Position numbers and translations under genes: made by a program. Positions 8,192-15,709 of a stretch of DNA of 64,000 nucleotides are shown here, piece after piece. Where the stretch lies: positions 1,488,001-1,552,000 of the forward strand of contig OY969581.1 in assembly GCA_963701265.1 (NCBI GenBank), read 5' to 3'. Source of the stretch: VRUE01 sp963701265 (GTDB lineage Bacteria > Actinomycetota > Thermoleophilia > Solirubrobacterales > 70-9). The notes beneath the pieces are model-generated. The model did no database searches. It had not been told where the DNA came from and was given only the letters and a program-made list of their open reading frames with translations. Position 1 is the first letter of the stretch, and every line of letters starts with the position of its first letter.

Positions 8192-9214
8192 TTAAGAGGG
8201 GGATGGTGGGGTGGTCCGCGCTTCGTAGCGGATCACCTCGCCGTCCTCGGCTTCCCGCACGCGCCCCTCGTTGACCAGCAGGTCCGCGTGGCCGATCACC
8301 TCGGAAAGGGTTAGGAAGGCCTGGGTGACGGCGACGTTGCCCCAGATCGCTTGAGCGACCTCGTAGCCGCTACGGGGTTGCTCGGCGATCAGCCCGTAGA
8401 TCTTCTCCTTGCGGCGTTCGTGCTTGGCGATGCGGTCGTCGATCAGGGCGACGTGGTCGGTTATCGGCTCGCCGTGGCCGGAGAGGACGATCTCGGCCGG
8501 CATCTCGCGCGTCTTGCGCATCGACTCGATGTAGGTGACGAGCGCCTGCGGCCGCCCGCTCGAGCCGTCGAGCGGGCGGCTGATCAGCGGATTGGAGGAG
8601 ATGTGGGCGATCAGGTGGTCGGCGGCGATCAGGATCTTGCGCTCCTCGTCCCAGAAGACCGTGTCGGAGGGGCTGTGGCCGGGGCGGTGGATCGCCTGCA
8701 GGGTGCGGTCGCGGAAGGGCAGGTCCTGACCGTCCGCAAGGGGTTGGGTGACCTCGACGTGCGAGCCCCAGCCGCGGAAGCTGCGCGAGACGCTGCGCAG
8801 CGCCACCGTCACCTCCTCGGGGATGCCGTTGCGGATCATCAGCTCGACGGCAAAGCTGTCCTCGGCCTCGGCGTCCTCGTCGAAGTTGGCGAGCCGCTCG
8901 GTGGCGGCGCCGAGCGCCGCCACTTCGGCGCCGGAGCGCTGCACCACGATCTCGGCCAGGCCGAGGTGATCGATGTGCTGGTGGGTGATTACCAGCAGCT
9001 CGAGGTCGTCGATCGAGTAGCCGCGCGCGGCCAATTGCGATTGCAGCTCATCGAGCGCCTTGCCCGAGTTGGGCCCGGTGTCGACCAGGGTCAGCGGGTC
9101 GTCCTCGATCAGGTAGCAGTTGACCCGCCCGACGGCGAACGGGGTGGGGATGCGCAAACAGTGAATGCCGGCCAGCGCCGCCTGCTCCAGGGCCTGCTCT
9201 GGCGTCAGCGTCAC
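8192..9214 (-). CDS. MBL-fold metallo-hydrolase
   Basis: A 340-residue metallo-beta-lactamase-fold protein with the metal-binding motif THQHIDHLGL, preceded by LVDTGPNSG and followed by HRPGHSPSDTVFW and AADHLI. A C-terminal helical winged-helix-like extension of ~80 residues resembles the LACTB2/glyoxalase II-like group. I start it at the GTG at 9214, which overlaps the phosphomannomutase stop as GTGA. The longer ORF start at 9334 lies deep inside that gene and adds only compositionally odd sequence. Substrate unknown; thioester or phosphoester hydrolysis are both possible in this family. Confidence 0.75.
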   Translation of the reverse strand: MTLTPEQALEQAALAGIHCLRIPTPFAVGRVNCYLIEDDPLTLVDTGPNSGKALDELQSQLAARGYSIDDLELLVITHQHIDHLGLAEIVVQRSGAEVAALGAATERLANFDEDAEAEDSFAVELMIRNGIPEEVTVALRSVSRSFRGWGSHVEVTQPLADGQDLPFRDRTLQAIHRPGHSPSDTVFWDEERKILIAADHLIAHISSNPLISRPLDGSSGRPQALVTYIESMRKTREMPAEIVLSGHGEPITDHVALIDDRIAKHERRKEKIYGLIAEQPRSGYEVAQAIWGNVAVTQAFLTLSEVIGHADLLVNEGRVREAEDGEVIRYEARTTPPSPS

Positions 9215-10593
9215 GCGCGGATCAGCCCGAGCACCTCGTCGCGCTTGGCCTCCATGTCCTCGCGCGATACGAGCGACTCGAGGTTGAGCCGCAGCAGCGG
9301 CTCGGTGTTTGAGGGGCGCACGTTGAAGTGCCACTCGGGATAGTCGACCGAGATCCCGTCGAGGGTGGTCTGCTCGCCGTCGCTGTAGCGCTCGGTGATC
9401 TCGGCGATCTTCGCCGCCGGGTCGGCGACCTCGGAGTTGATCTCGCCGGAGATGAAGTAGCGCGAGCGGAACTCGGCCATCAGCTCGCCCAGCGAGCGGC
9501 CGTCGACCGAGAGCAGCTCCAGTACCAGCAGGGCCGGGATCGTGCCCGAGTCGGCGTTCCAGAAATCGCGGAAGTAGTAGTGGCCGGAGACCTCACCGCC
9601 GAAGGCGGCGCTCTCCTCGCGCATCCGCGCCTTGAAGAAGGCGTGGCCGACGCGCGATAGGTCGGAGCGGCCGCCCTCGGCGGCGACCAGGTCGGGCACG
9701 GCCCGGCTCGAGCGCGGGTCGTAGAGGATCGTCGCGCCGGGGTTCTTGGCCAGGGCGGCGCGGGCAAGCAGGGCGCAGATGAAGTCGCCGTCGCAGAACT
9801 CGCCGCTGCCGTCGATGAAGAAGCAGCGGTCGGCGTCGCCGTCCCAGGCGATGCCGAGGTCGGCGCCCGAGGCGCGCACGCGATCGATGATCATCCGCCG
9901 GTTCTCCTCCAGCAGCGGGTTGGGCTCGTGGTCTGGGAACTCGCCGTTGGGCTCGAAGTACATCTCCTCCAGATCCAGCCCGAGCTTGTGCAGGGTCGGG
10001 CCGACCATCGGCCCCGCCATGCCGTTGCCGCCGTCGACGACGACCTTCATCGGCTTCACCTTGGTGGAGTCGATGAAGGAGAGGACATAGGCACGGAACT
10101 CCTCCCAGATGTCGACCTCCTCGAAAGAGCCGCCGCCGGGCGCGTGTCCGAAACCGGCCTCGATTTCGGCCCTGACATCGCCGATCCCGGCGTCGCCGGA
10201 GAGGGGGAGGGCGCCCTCGCGGACGAGCTTCACCCCGGTGTAGGCCTTGGGGTTGTGCGAGGCGGTGACCATCGCGCCGCCGTCGAGCTCGCGCGAGCCG
10301 ACCAGGTGGTAGAGCATCTCGGTCGCGACCATGCCGGCGTCGAGCACGGTGGCGCCCTCGAAGATCAGGCCGTCGCGCAGCTCCGCCGCCATCGCCGGCG
10401 CGGTCAGGCGCATGTCGCGGCCGAGCCCGATCCGCAGCTCGCTCGTCGGCTTACCGCGCAGCTTGCCGATCACTCGGGCGAAGGCGCGGCCGATCGCGTG
10501 CGCGGTGCTCTCGTCCATTTCCTCGCCGTAGAGACCTCTTATGTCGTAGGCCTTGAAGATTCCGGGGGGCGCCAGAATCGGCTGCTCGCTCAA
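9211..10593 (-). CDS. manB: Phosphomannomutase/phosphoglucomutase
   Basis: A 460-residue alpha-D-phosphohexomutase interconverting hexose 6- and 1-phosphates (Man-1-P or Glc-1-P), feeding nucleotide-sugar synthesis. It has all four expected signatures: N-terminal FKAYDIRGLYGEEM, the phosphoserine loop VTASHNPKAYTG (serine near residue 110), the Mg-binding DGDADRCFFID, and the sugar-phosphate loop RPSNTEPLLRLNLES close to the C-terminus. The start is TTG at 10593, overlapping the HIT gene stop as TTGA, which implies translational coupling. It fits with the nearby polysaccharide and CDP-sugar genes. Whether glucose or mannose is preferred cannot be told from the motifs. Confidence 0.88.
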   Translation of the reverse strand: MSEQPILAPPGIFKAYDIRGLYGEEMDESTAHAIGRAFARVIGKLRGKPTSELRIGLGRDMRLTAPAMAAELRDGLIFEGATVLDAGMVATEMLYHLVGSRELDGGAMVTASHNPKAYTGVKLVREGALPLSGDAGIGDVRAEIEAGFGHAPGGGSFEEVDIWEEFRAYVLSFIDSTKVKPMKVVVDGGNGMAGPMVGPTLHKLGLDLEEMYFEPNGEFPDHEPNPLLEENRRMIIDRVRASGADLGIAWDGDADRCFFIDGSGEFCDGDFICALLARAALAKNPGATILYDPRSSRAVPDLVAAEGGRSDLSRVGHAFFKARMREESAAFGGEVSGHYYFRDFWNADSGTIPALLVLELLSVDGRSLGELMAEFRSRYFISGEINSEVADPAAKIAEITERYSDGEQTTLDGISVDYPEWHFNVRPSNTEPLLRLNLESLVSREDMEAKRDEVLGLIRA

Positions 10594-11078
10594 AATGCTC
10601 CCTTCAGTGCTGCGTAGCTCTGCTCGAGGGTTTGCGGCATCACTTTGGTGTCGGCGATGACCGGCATGAAGTTGGTGTCGCCGCCCCAGCGGGGGACGAC
10701 GTGCATATGTATGTGGTGCTCGACCCCGGCGCCGGCGACGCGGCCCTGGTTGAAGCCGACGTTGTAGCCGTGCGGCTCGTATACCCCTTCCAGGCGGCTC
10801 ATCGCCCGCTGGGCCAGCTCCATCATCTCGGCGACGGTCGTCGCCGGCAGGTCCTGGATGCGGCCGATGTGCCCATAAGGGGCCACCATCAGGTGCCCGT
10901 TCGTGTAGGGGAAGAGGTTGAGGATCACGAAGCAGCTCTCGCCGCGGTGGACGATCAGGTTCTCCTCATCGGCATCCGCGGCCGGCTTGGCGCAGAAGAT
11001 GCACTGCTCCTCGTTGTCCTTGGCTGCGTCCTTCACGTAGGCGAGGCGCCAGGGCGCCCAGATGCGGAAATTTGCCAC
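10590..11078 (-). CDS. HIT-family protein, Ap4A-phosphorylase-like
   Basis: A 162-residue histidine-triad protein with the HxHxH-type motif HHIHMHVVPRW near residues 118-128 and the family core NLFPYTNGHLMVAPYGHIG. Four cysteine/histidine positions in the N-terminal half (CIFC near residue 26) suggest a structural metal. The layout matches the actinobacterial Rv2613c-like diadenosine tetraphosphate phosphorylase group, which would split Ap4A with phosphate. It starts with GTG at 11078 and overlaps the phosphomannomutase by TTGA. A TATAGC-type -10 lies about 10 bases before the start, so it probably heads the minus-strand unit HIT-manB-MBL. Confidence 0.78.
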   Translation of the reverse strand: MANFRIWAPWRLAYVKDAAKDNEEQCIFCAKPAADADEENLIVHRGESCFVILNLFPYTNGHLMVAPYGHIGRIQDLPATTVAEMMELAQRAMSRLEGVYEPHGYNVGFNQGRVAGAGVEHHIHMHVVPRWGGDTNFMPVIADTKVMPQTLEQSYAALKGAF

Positions 11079-11112
11079 TCGCGGCAGGCTATACGCAGGC
11101 GCGCCGACTCGA

Positions 11113-12120
11113 TTAGAGCCAGCCGCGCTTGCGGAAGTAGCCGACCATCCCGAGCAGCAGAACCACCATCATCCCGACGACGATCCAGAAGGCGGTCATG
11201 TCCTCCTCGCCGGGGACGGCGACGTTCATTCCCCAGATGCTGGCCAGCAGCGTCAGCGGCAGGACGATGACGCTGATCGAGGTGAGCACGCGGAGGATGT
11301 CGTTGACGCGGTGGGAGATCACCGACTCGTTGGTCTCGGCCAGCGAGTCGACCACCTCCTTGTAGTTCTCGAGCATGTCCCAGATCCGCTCGTGGGCGTC
11401 GACGATGTCGTCGAAGTAGATCTCGAGGTCGAGGTCGGTGGCGAGGTAGCGCTGCTTGACCTTCTCCAGATCGCGCAGCACCGGTCGCTGCGGCCGGATC
11501 ACCTTGCGGAAGTTGATGATCTCCTGCTTGACGTTGGAGATGTCGCGCACGACCTCCTCCGAGCGGCCCTCGAAGATGTCGTCCTCGAGCGCGTCGAGCT
11601 TGTTGCCGATCTTGCGCAGCATCGGGAAGCAGTAGTCGAAGCTGTCGTCGACCAGGCGGTAGAGCAGGTAGCCGGAGCCGCGCGAGAAGAGCTGCTCGCG
11701 CATCTCCTCCTTGGCCCGGCAGCGCTCGAAGAGGTACTCGACCGGCTGCAGCGGCTGATTGGGGATCGTCACCACGTAGCCGGGGCCGACGAAGAGGTCG
11801 AGCTCGCCCGTGCCCAGCCGCCCGGCGGCCGGGTCGAAGATCGGGAAGTGCAGGACGATGAAGAGGTACTCGTCGTAGACATCGATCTTCGGCCGCTGGT
11901 TGCGCGAGAGCACGTCCTCGAGGTCGAGGGCGTGGAAGTCGAAGTTCTGCTCGAGCCAGGTGCGCTCCAGTGCTCCCGGGCGCTCGATGTTGACCCAGCG
12001 CAGGCCGGCGGAGTCGATTTGCTCGACGTTGGGGGTCTGCGGCTCAGCCTGTGCTGCCGCGGAGATGAGCTCTTCGCGCCGGCCGACGCGTCGCAGCCTC
12101 GGCTTCGGAAGGTTCGGCAT
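11113..12120 (-). CDS. corA: CorA-type magnesium/cobalt transporter
   Basis: A 335-residue member of the CorA family of pentameric divalent-cation channels. A large N-terminal cytoplasmic alpha/beta domain is followed by a long helix and two C-terminal membrane segments, roughly residues 270-295 and 305-328. The pore signature sits in IWGMNVAVPG at the end of the first membrane helix, and the protein ends with the usual basic tail (YFRKRGW). Length and order fit the family. It is transcribed away from the SAM-riboswitch unit. Mg2+ is the likely main ion; Co2+ or Ni2+ transport cannot be excluded. Confidence 0.9.
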   Translation of the reverse strand: MPNLPKPRLRRVGRREELISAAAQAEPQTPNVEQIDSAGLRWVNIERPGALERTWLEQNFDFHALDLEDVLSRNQRPKIDVYDEYLFIVLHFPIFDPAAGRLGTGELDLFVGPGYVVTIPNQPLQPVEYLFERCRAKEEMREQLFSRGSGYLLYRLVDDSFDYCFPMLRKIGNKLDALEDDIFEGRSEEVVRDISNVKQEIINFRKVIRPQRPVLRDLEKVKQRYLATDLDLEIYFDDIVDAHERIWDMLENYKEVVDSLAETNESVISHRVNDILRVLTSISVIVLPLTLLASIWGMNVAVPGEEDMTAFWIVVGMMVVLLLGMVGYFRKRGWL

Positions 12121-12225
12121 CGTTAACGCTCATCGTCTCGTCGGGCATGGGCGACAGGTTAGCCCGCCGATCCCCGCATTGGGTTAACAGGAAACCCCCT
12201 GGTAAGGTTCATGCCTACATAAGCG

Positions 12226-12342
12226 CCACATCTAGAGGGGTGGAGGGACTGGCCCGATGAAACCCCGGCAACCGGCTCGAGTCGTCAGATTCGAGGGAGG
12301 TGCCAACTCCAGCAGGTCAAGTCAAAGGCCTGGAAGATGTGG
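12226..12342 (+). promoter_or_regulatory. SAM-I (S-box) riboswitch aptamer
   Basis: The core is a near-perfect S-box: AGAGGGGTGGAGGGACTGG, then CCCGATGAAACCCCGGCAACC, a variable P3 arm, GGTGCCAACTCCAGCAG, and finally TGGAAGAT. The P1 helix is CCACATCT (12226-12233) with AGATGTGG (12335-12342). The P1 3' strand plus following bases, GTGGGG (12339-12344), can instead pair with CCCCAC (12365-12370), which is the ascending part of the downstream terminator. This gives the classic switch: with SAM bound P1 holds, the terminator forms and expression stops. Candidate promoter elements (TTGGGT at 12179, TAAGGT at 12203) lie upstream. It controls the ThrC-like/CysO-like pair. Confidence 0.95.
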
Positions 12343-12357
12343 GGAAAGTCCGATCGG

Positions 12358-12389
12358 ACCTCTGCCCCACAAAAGGCGGAGGTTTTTTT
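12358..12389 (+). terminator. Riboswitch expression-platform terminator
   Basis: CCTCTGCC (12359-12366) pairs with GGCGGAGG (12375-12382) with one G-T wobble and an 8-base loop, followed by seven Ts (12383-12389). It lies 16 bases after the SAM-I aptamer and 32 bases before the ThrC-like ATG, so it is the OFF-state terminator. An AGAGGG Shine-Dalgarno (12408-12413) follows it. Confidence 0.93.
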
Positions 12390-12421
12390 GTTGGCGGTAA
12401 CGCAACGAGAGGGTTGATCGG

Positions 12422-13654
12422 ATGTCCATCGAGAATCTGAAATGCAAGGAGTGCGGCGCGACCTATGACCTCGGCGCCCACTTCGCCTGTGAAAACTGCT
12501 TCGGGCCGCTGGAAGTGGCCTATGACTACTCGGCGCTCGACCCGGCGGAGACAAAGCGCAAGATCCAGGCTGGCTCGCAGGGCATCTGGCGCTACGCCGA
12601 CTTCCTGCCGTTCGAGGGACGCCCCGGCGATCCGCTCGAGCCCGGCCTGACGCCGCTGCTGAAGGCAGACCGCTTGGCCGAACGGCTCGGCGTCGACGCT
12701 GAAATCTGGATCAAGAACGACGCCGCCAACCCGACCCACTCCTTCAAGGATCGGGTCGTCGCCGTCGCCGTGGCAAAGGCGCAGGAGCTTGGCTTCGACA
12801 CCGTCGCCTGCGCCTCGACCGGCAACCTCGCCAACGCCGTCGCAGCGCACGCCGCTGCCGCTGGCCTGCGCTCCTACGTCTTCGTGCCCGCCAATCTCGA
12901 GGAGCAGAAGCTGCTCGCAACGGGCATCTACGGCACCAACCTGGTCGGCGTGCGCGGCAATTACGACGACGTCAACCGCCTCTGCACCCAGCTCGCTGAA
13001 ACGCGGCCCTGGGCCTTCGTCAACGTCAACCTGCGCCCCTACTACGCCGAGGGCTCGAAGACGCTCGCTTATGAGACGGCCGAGCAGCTCGGCTGGAAAC
13101 TGCCGGACCGCGTCGTCTGCCCGATCGCCTCGGGCTCGCTCTTCACCAAGGTCGGCCGCGGCTTCCAGGAGTGGCTCGACATTGGCCTGGTCGAGGGCTC
13201 CCAGCCGGTCTTCAACGGCGCCCAGGCCGAGGGCTGCAGCCCCGTCGCCACGGCCTTCTCCGAAGGCTGGGACGTCTGCAAGCCGCAGCGCCCGGACACG
13301 ATCGCCAAGAGCCTGGCGATCGGTGATCCCGCCGACGGCCCCTACGCGGTCGAGCATGCCCGACGCACGGGCGGTGGGATCGACTCGGTCAGCGACGCCG
13401 AAATCCGCGATGGAATCAGCCTGCTGGCCGAGACCACGGGCATCTTCACCGAGACCGCCGGCGGCGTCACGATCGGCGTCTTGAAGAAGCTGGCCGACCG
13501 CGGTGAGCTCGGCGCCGGCGAGCGCGTCGTCGTCTACATCACCGGTGAGGGTTTGAAGACCCTCGACGCAACCCGCGATAGGTTCCGCATGCACGAAATC
13601 GACCCCCAGCTCGAGAGCTTCGAGTCCGAGTTCGCCCAGGAGGTAAGCGCCTGA
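12422..13654 (+). CDS. thrC: Threonine-synthase-like PLP enzyme under SAM riboswitch control
   Basis: A 410-residue fold-type II PLP enzyme of the threonine synthase family. Residues 9-27 form a zinc ribbon (CKEC and CENC), as in the archaeal/long actinobacterial branch. The PLP lysine is in NPTHSFKDR (near residue 108) and the phosphate-binding CASTGNLANA is at about residues 135-144. Orthodox threonine synthase converts O-phosphohomoserine to threonine. The context is unorthodox: a SAM-I OFF switch upstream, and a CysO-like sulfur carrier starting at its own stop (TGATG). I infer that it may use carrier thiocarboxylate to make homocysteine from O-phosphohomoserine. Plain threonine synthase remains possible, and the symbol reflects homology only. 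Confidence 0.8.
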   Translation: MSIENLKCKECGATYDLGAHFACENCFGPLEVAYDYSALDPAETKRKIQAGSQGIWRYADFLPFEGRPGDPLEPGLTPLLKADRLAERLGVDAEIWIKNDAANPTHSFKDRVVAVAVAKAQELGFDTVACASTGNLANAVAAHAAAAGLRSYVFVPANLEEQKLLATGIYGTNLVGVRGNYDDVNRLCTQLAETRPWAFVNVNLRPYYAEGSKTLAYETAEQLGWKLPDRVVCPIASGSLFTKVGRGFQEWLDIGLVEGSQPVFNGAQAEGCSPVATAFSEGWDVCKPQRPDTIAKSLAIGDPADGPYAVEHARRTGGGIDSVSDAEIRDGISLLAETTGIFTETAGGVTIGVLKKLADRGELGAGERVVVYITGEGLKTLDATRDRFRMHEIDPQLESFESEFAQEVSA

Positions 13655-13926
13655 TGTCAGTCACCGTGAAGATCCCGACCCAGCTGCGCGCGGCGACCGG
13701 GGGAGAAGCCGAGCTCGAGGTTGCCGGATCCACCGTCGGCGAGGTGCTCGACGCGGTCTTCGAGGCGCACGGCACCCTGCGCGAGCGGATCACCCAGGAC
13801 GGCGACCTGCGCCGCTTCGTCAACGTCTACGTCAGCGGCGAGGACATCCGCTTCCAGCAGGGCCTCGAGACCCAGATCGACGACGGCGCCGAGGTAACGA
13901 TTCTGCCTGCCGTCGCAGGTGGCTAA
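13654..13926 (+). CDS. cysO: CysO-like MoaD/ThiS-family sulfur carrier protein
   Basis: A 90-residue ubiquitin-fold sulfur carrier. It matches the CysO subgroup closely, including LRRFVNVYVSGEDIRF and the C-terminal ILPAVAGG, whose terminal Gly-Gly is adenylated and converted to a thiocarboxylate in this family. In Mycobacterium the partner is CysM (O-phosphoserine sulfhydrylase); here a ThrC-like enzyme takes that place. The ATG overlaps the ThrC-like stop as TGATG, with an AGGAGG ribosome binding site ending 10 bases before it. No adenylyltransferase (MoeB-like) or Mec-type peptidase gene is visible in the window, so activation and release would depend on genes elsewhere. Confidence 0.9.
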   Translation: MSVTVKIPTQLRAATGGEAELEVAGSTVGEVLDAVFEAHGTLRERITQDGDLRRFVNVYVSGEDIRFQQGLETQIDDGAEVTILPAVAGG

Positions 13927-14650
13927 GCCGCCCGTCGTCATCCTCTGCGGCGGCCGCGGCACGCGGCTGCGTGAGCGGACGGAGTCGGTGCCGAAGGCGC
14001 TGGTCGAGATCGGCGGCCGGCCGATCCTCTGGCACGTGATCGGGATCTACGCGGCGCAGGGGTTCGAGCGCTTCGTTCTGGCGACCGGCTATCTCGGCGA
14101 GATGGTGGAGAGCTTCGTCGCTTCCGAAAACTGGCCGGATTGCGTGGAGGTCGATTGCGTCGACACCGGGCTCGACACGCCGACCGGCGGGCGGATTTCA
14201 CTTCTCGGCGAGCGGCTCGGCGGTGAGAGCTTCTGCGTCACCTACGCCGATGGTGTTGCCGACATCGATCTCGAGGCGCTGCTCGGGTTCCATCGAGTCC
14301 AGGGTGCGCTCGGCACGGTGACCGTCGTGCAGCCCCGGCTGCAATGGGGCGTGGCTGAGCTCGGAGCTGATCACAAGGTTGAGGGCTTTGTCGAGAAGCC
14401 GCGCAGCGAGCACTGGATCAATGGTGGGTTCTTCTGCTTCGAGCCGGATGCGCTCGACTACATCGAGGAGGACAGCGTGCTCGAGCGCGAACCACTGCAG
14501 CGCCTCGCCGCCGACGGTCAACTCAATGCCTACCGGCACGAGGGCTTCTGGGACTGCATGGACACCTACAAGGACGCGGTCGAGCTCAACGATCTCTGGG
14601 CCGGTGGCGCGCCTCCTTGGACCGTCTGGGCGGGAGCGGCGGCCCGATGA
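13919..14650 (+). CDS. rfbF: Glucose-1-phosphate cytidylyltransferase-like nucleotidyltransferase
   Basis: A 243-residue sugar-1-phosphate nucleotidyltransferase. The N-terminal VVILCGGRGTRLRERT (residues 6-21) is the NTP-binding loop, followed by VPKALVEIGGRPILWHV. Later FCVTYADGVADID gives the metal-binding Asp, and INGGFFCFEP and FWDCMDTYKD match the RfbF group that makes CDP-glucose from CTP and Glc-1-P. The GTG start lies inside the CysO-like stop (8-base overlap GTGGCTAA), so it should be translated with the riboswitch-controlled pair. A palindromic element begins at the base after its TGA. Specificity for CTP over dTTP is inferred from the overall motif pattern. Confidence 0.75.
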   Translation: MAKPPVVILCGGRGTRLRERTESVPKALVEIGGRPILWHVIGIYAAQGFERFVLATGYLGEMVESFVASENWPDCVEVDCVDTGLDTPTGGRISLLGERLGGESFCVTYADGVADIDLEALLGFHRVQGALGTVTVVQPRLQWGVAELGADHKVEGFVEKPRSEHWINGGFFCFEPDALDYIEEDSVLEREPLQRLAADGQLNAYRHEGFWDCMDTYKDAVELNDLWAGGAPPWTVWAGAAAR

Positions 14651-14701
14651 CCTTCCGGTGCGCCTTTTATGGCCTGTGCCCACATAAAGCGCACCGGAAG
14701 G
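14651..14701. repeat. Intergenic palindromic element, copy A
   Basis: Left arm CCTTCCGGTGCGC (14651-14663) pairs perfectly over 13 bp with GCGCACCGGAAGG (14689-14701). The helix extends through TTTATG (14666-14671) and CATAAA (14683-14688), with a CT bulge at 14664-14665 and an 11-base loop. The element begins directly after the rfbF-like TGA, and its right end contributes to the AAGGAGG ribosome binding site of the next gene, so the folded RNA would hide part of that site. Related copies lie at 22231-22275 (inverted orientation) and 36898-36947 (same orientation). Confidence 0.9.
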
Positions 14702-14711
14702 AGGCTTGGCG

Positions 14712-15707
14712 ATGAGTCGCTCGCTGGTCACCGGGGCGCACGGATTCGTCGCGTCGCACCTCGTGGGGGCGCTGCTCGCCCGCGGTGACGAGGTTCGGGT
14801 GCTCGACCGTCCCGATCCCCGTCTTGCCGACGTCGGCGGACCGCGACGCTCCAGCCTCGACCTACTCGGCCTTCGAGATCAGGTGGAGCTGGCGGAGGGG
14901 GACCTGCGCGACGCCGAGTCCGTCGCGGGAGCTGTGGCCGGCTGTGACGCGGTCTTCCACCTCGCGGCGCAGACAATCGTCGGCGTTGCGCGCAAGTCGC
15001 CGCTGGAGACGCTGGAAGTCAACGTGCGCGGTGCCTGGAACGTCTTCGAGGCCTGCCGCGAGCACGACGCCTCACGGGTCGTTTTCGCTTCTTCCGACAA
15101 GGCCTACGGATCGAGTCCCGAGCTTCCCTACCGCGAGGACTTCCCGCTGCGCGCCGCCAACACCTACGACGCCAGCAAGGCCGCCGCCGACATCGTCGCC
15201 CGCAGCTACGCCAGCACCTACGGACTACCGCTGGCGGTGACCCGCTTCGCCAACATCTACGGCGGCGGCGACCTCAACTTCTCGCGGCTGATCCCGGAGA
15301 CGACGATCGCCGTGCTCGACGGCCGTCCGCCGGTGATCCGCTCCGACGGCAGCCCTGAGCGCGATTTCCTCCACGTCGATGACGCCGTCGGCGCCTACCT
15401 TGCGATCGAGGCCGCACTTGGCCAAGGCGAGGCCAGGGGAGAGGCCTTCAACGCCGGCGGCGAGCGCCCGCACTCGGTGCGCGAGGTCGTCGACCTGATT
15501 GCCTCGGTGGCCGGTACCGGTGTCGAACCCGAATACCTGGGTTCGGGCACCCCCGACGGCGAGATCGACCGCCAGTACGTCGACTCGGCCAAGCTGCGCG
15601 AACTGACCAGCTGGCGTCCGCAGGTCGAGCTGGCCGATGGTCTCCAGCGCACGCTCGAGTGGTACCGAGAGCATCCCGAGGCCCGCCCTGCCACAGTTGT
15701 GGCCTAG
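14712..15707 (+). CDS. CDP-glucose 4,6-dehydratase-like NAD-dependent epimerase/dehydratase
   Basis: A 331-residue extended short-chain dehydrogenase. The NAD motif GAHGFVASH is at residues ~8-16, the catalytic tyrosine and lysine are in YDASKAAAD, and the substrate-loop pattern SSDKAYG, RFANIYGGGDLNFSRLIP and FLHVDDAVGAYL is closest to RfbG-type CDP-glucose 4,6-dehydratase. Following an rfbF-like gene, it would turn CDP-glucose into CDP-4-keto-6-deoxyglucose for a deoxysugar on the cell surface. I chose ATG 14712, which has AAGGAGG 7 bases upstream, over the TTG at 14706. A UDP- or GDP-sugar epimerase is the main alternative. Confidence 0.65.
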   Translation: MSRSLVTGAHGFVASHLVGALLARGDEVRVLDRPDPRLADVGGPRRSSLDLLGLRDQVELAEGDLRDAESVAGAVAGCDAVFHLAAQTIVGVARKSPLETLEVNVRGAWNVFEACREHDASRVVFASSDKAYGSSPELPYREDFPLRAANTYDASKAAADIVARSYASTYGLPLAVTRFANIYGGGDLNFSRLIPETTIAVLDGRPPVIRSDGSPERDFLHVDDAVGAYLAIEAALGQGEARGEAFNAGGERPHSVREVVDLIASVAGTGVEPEYLGSGTPDGEIDRQYVDSAKLRELTSWRPQVELADGLQRTLEWYREHPEARPATVVA

Positions 15708-15709
15708 TC

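Noticed and set aside
12422..13654. Annotating the riboswitch-controlled gene simply as threonine synthase.
   Set aside because: Homology supports the family, but the SAM switch and sulfur-carrier neighbour make the plain function doubtful, so I kept the name as -like and raised the alternative.
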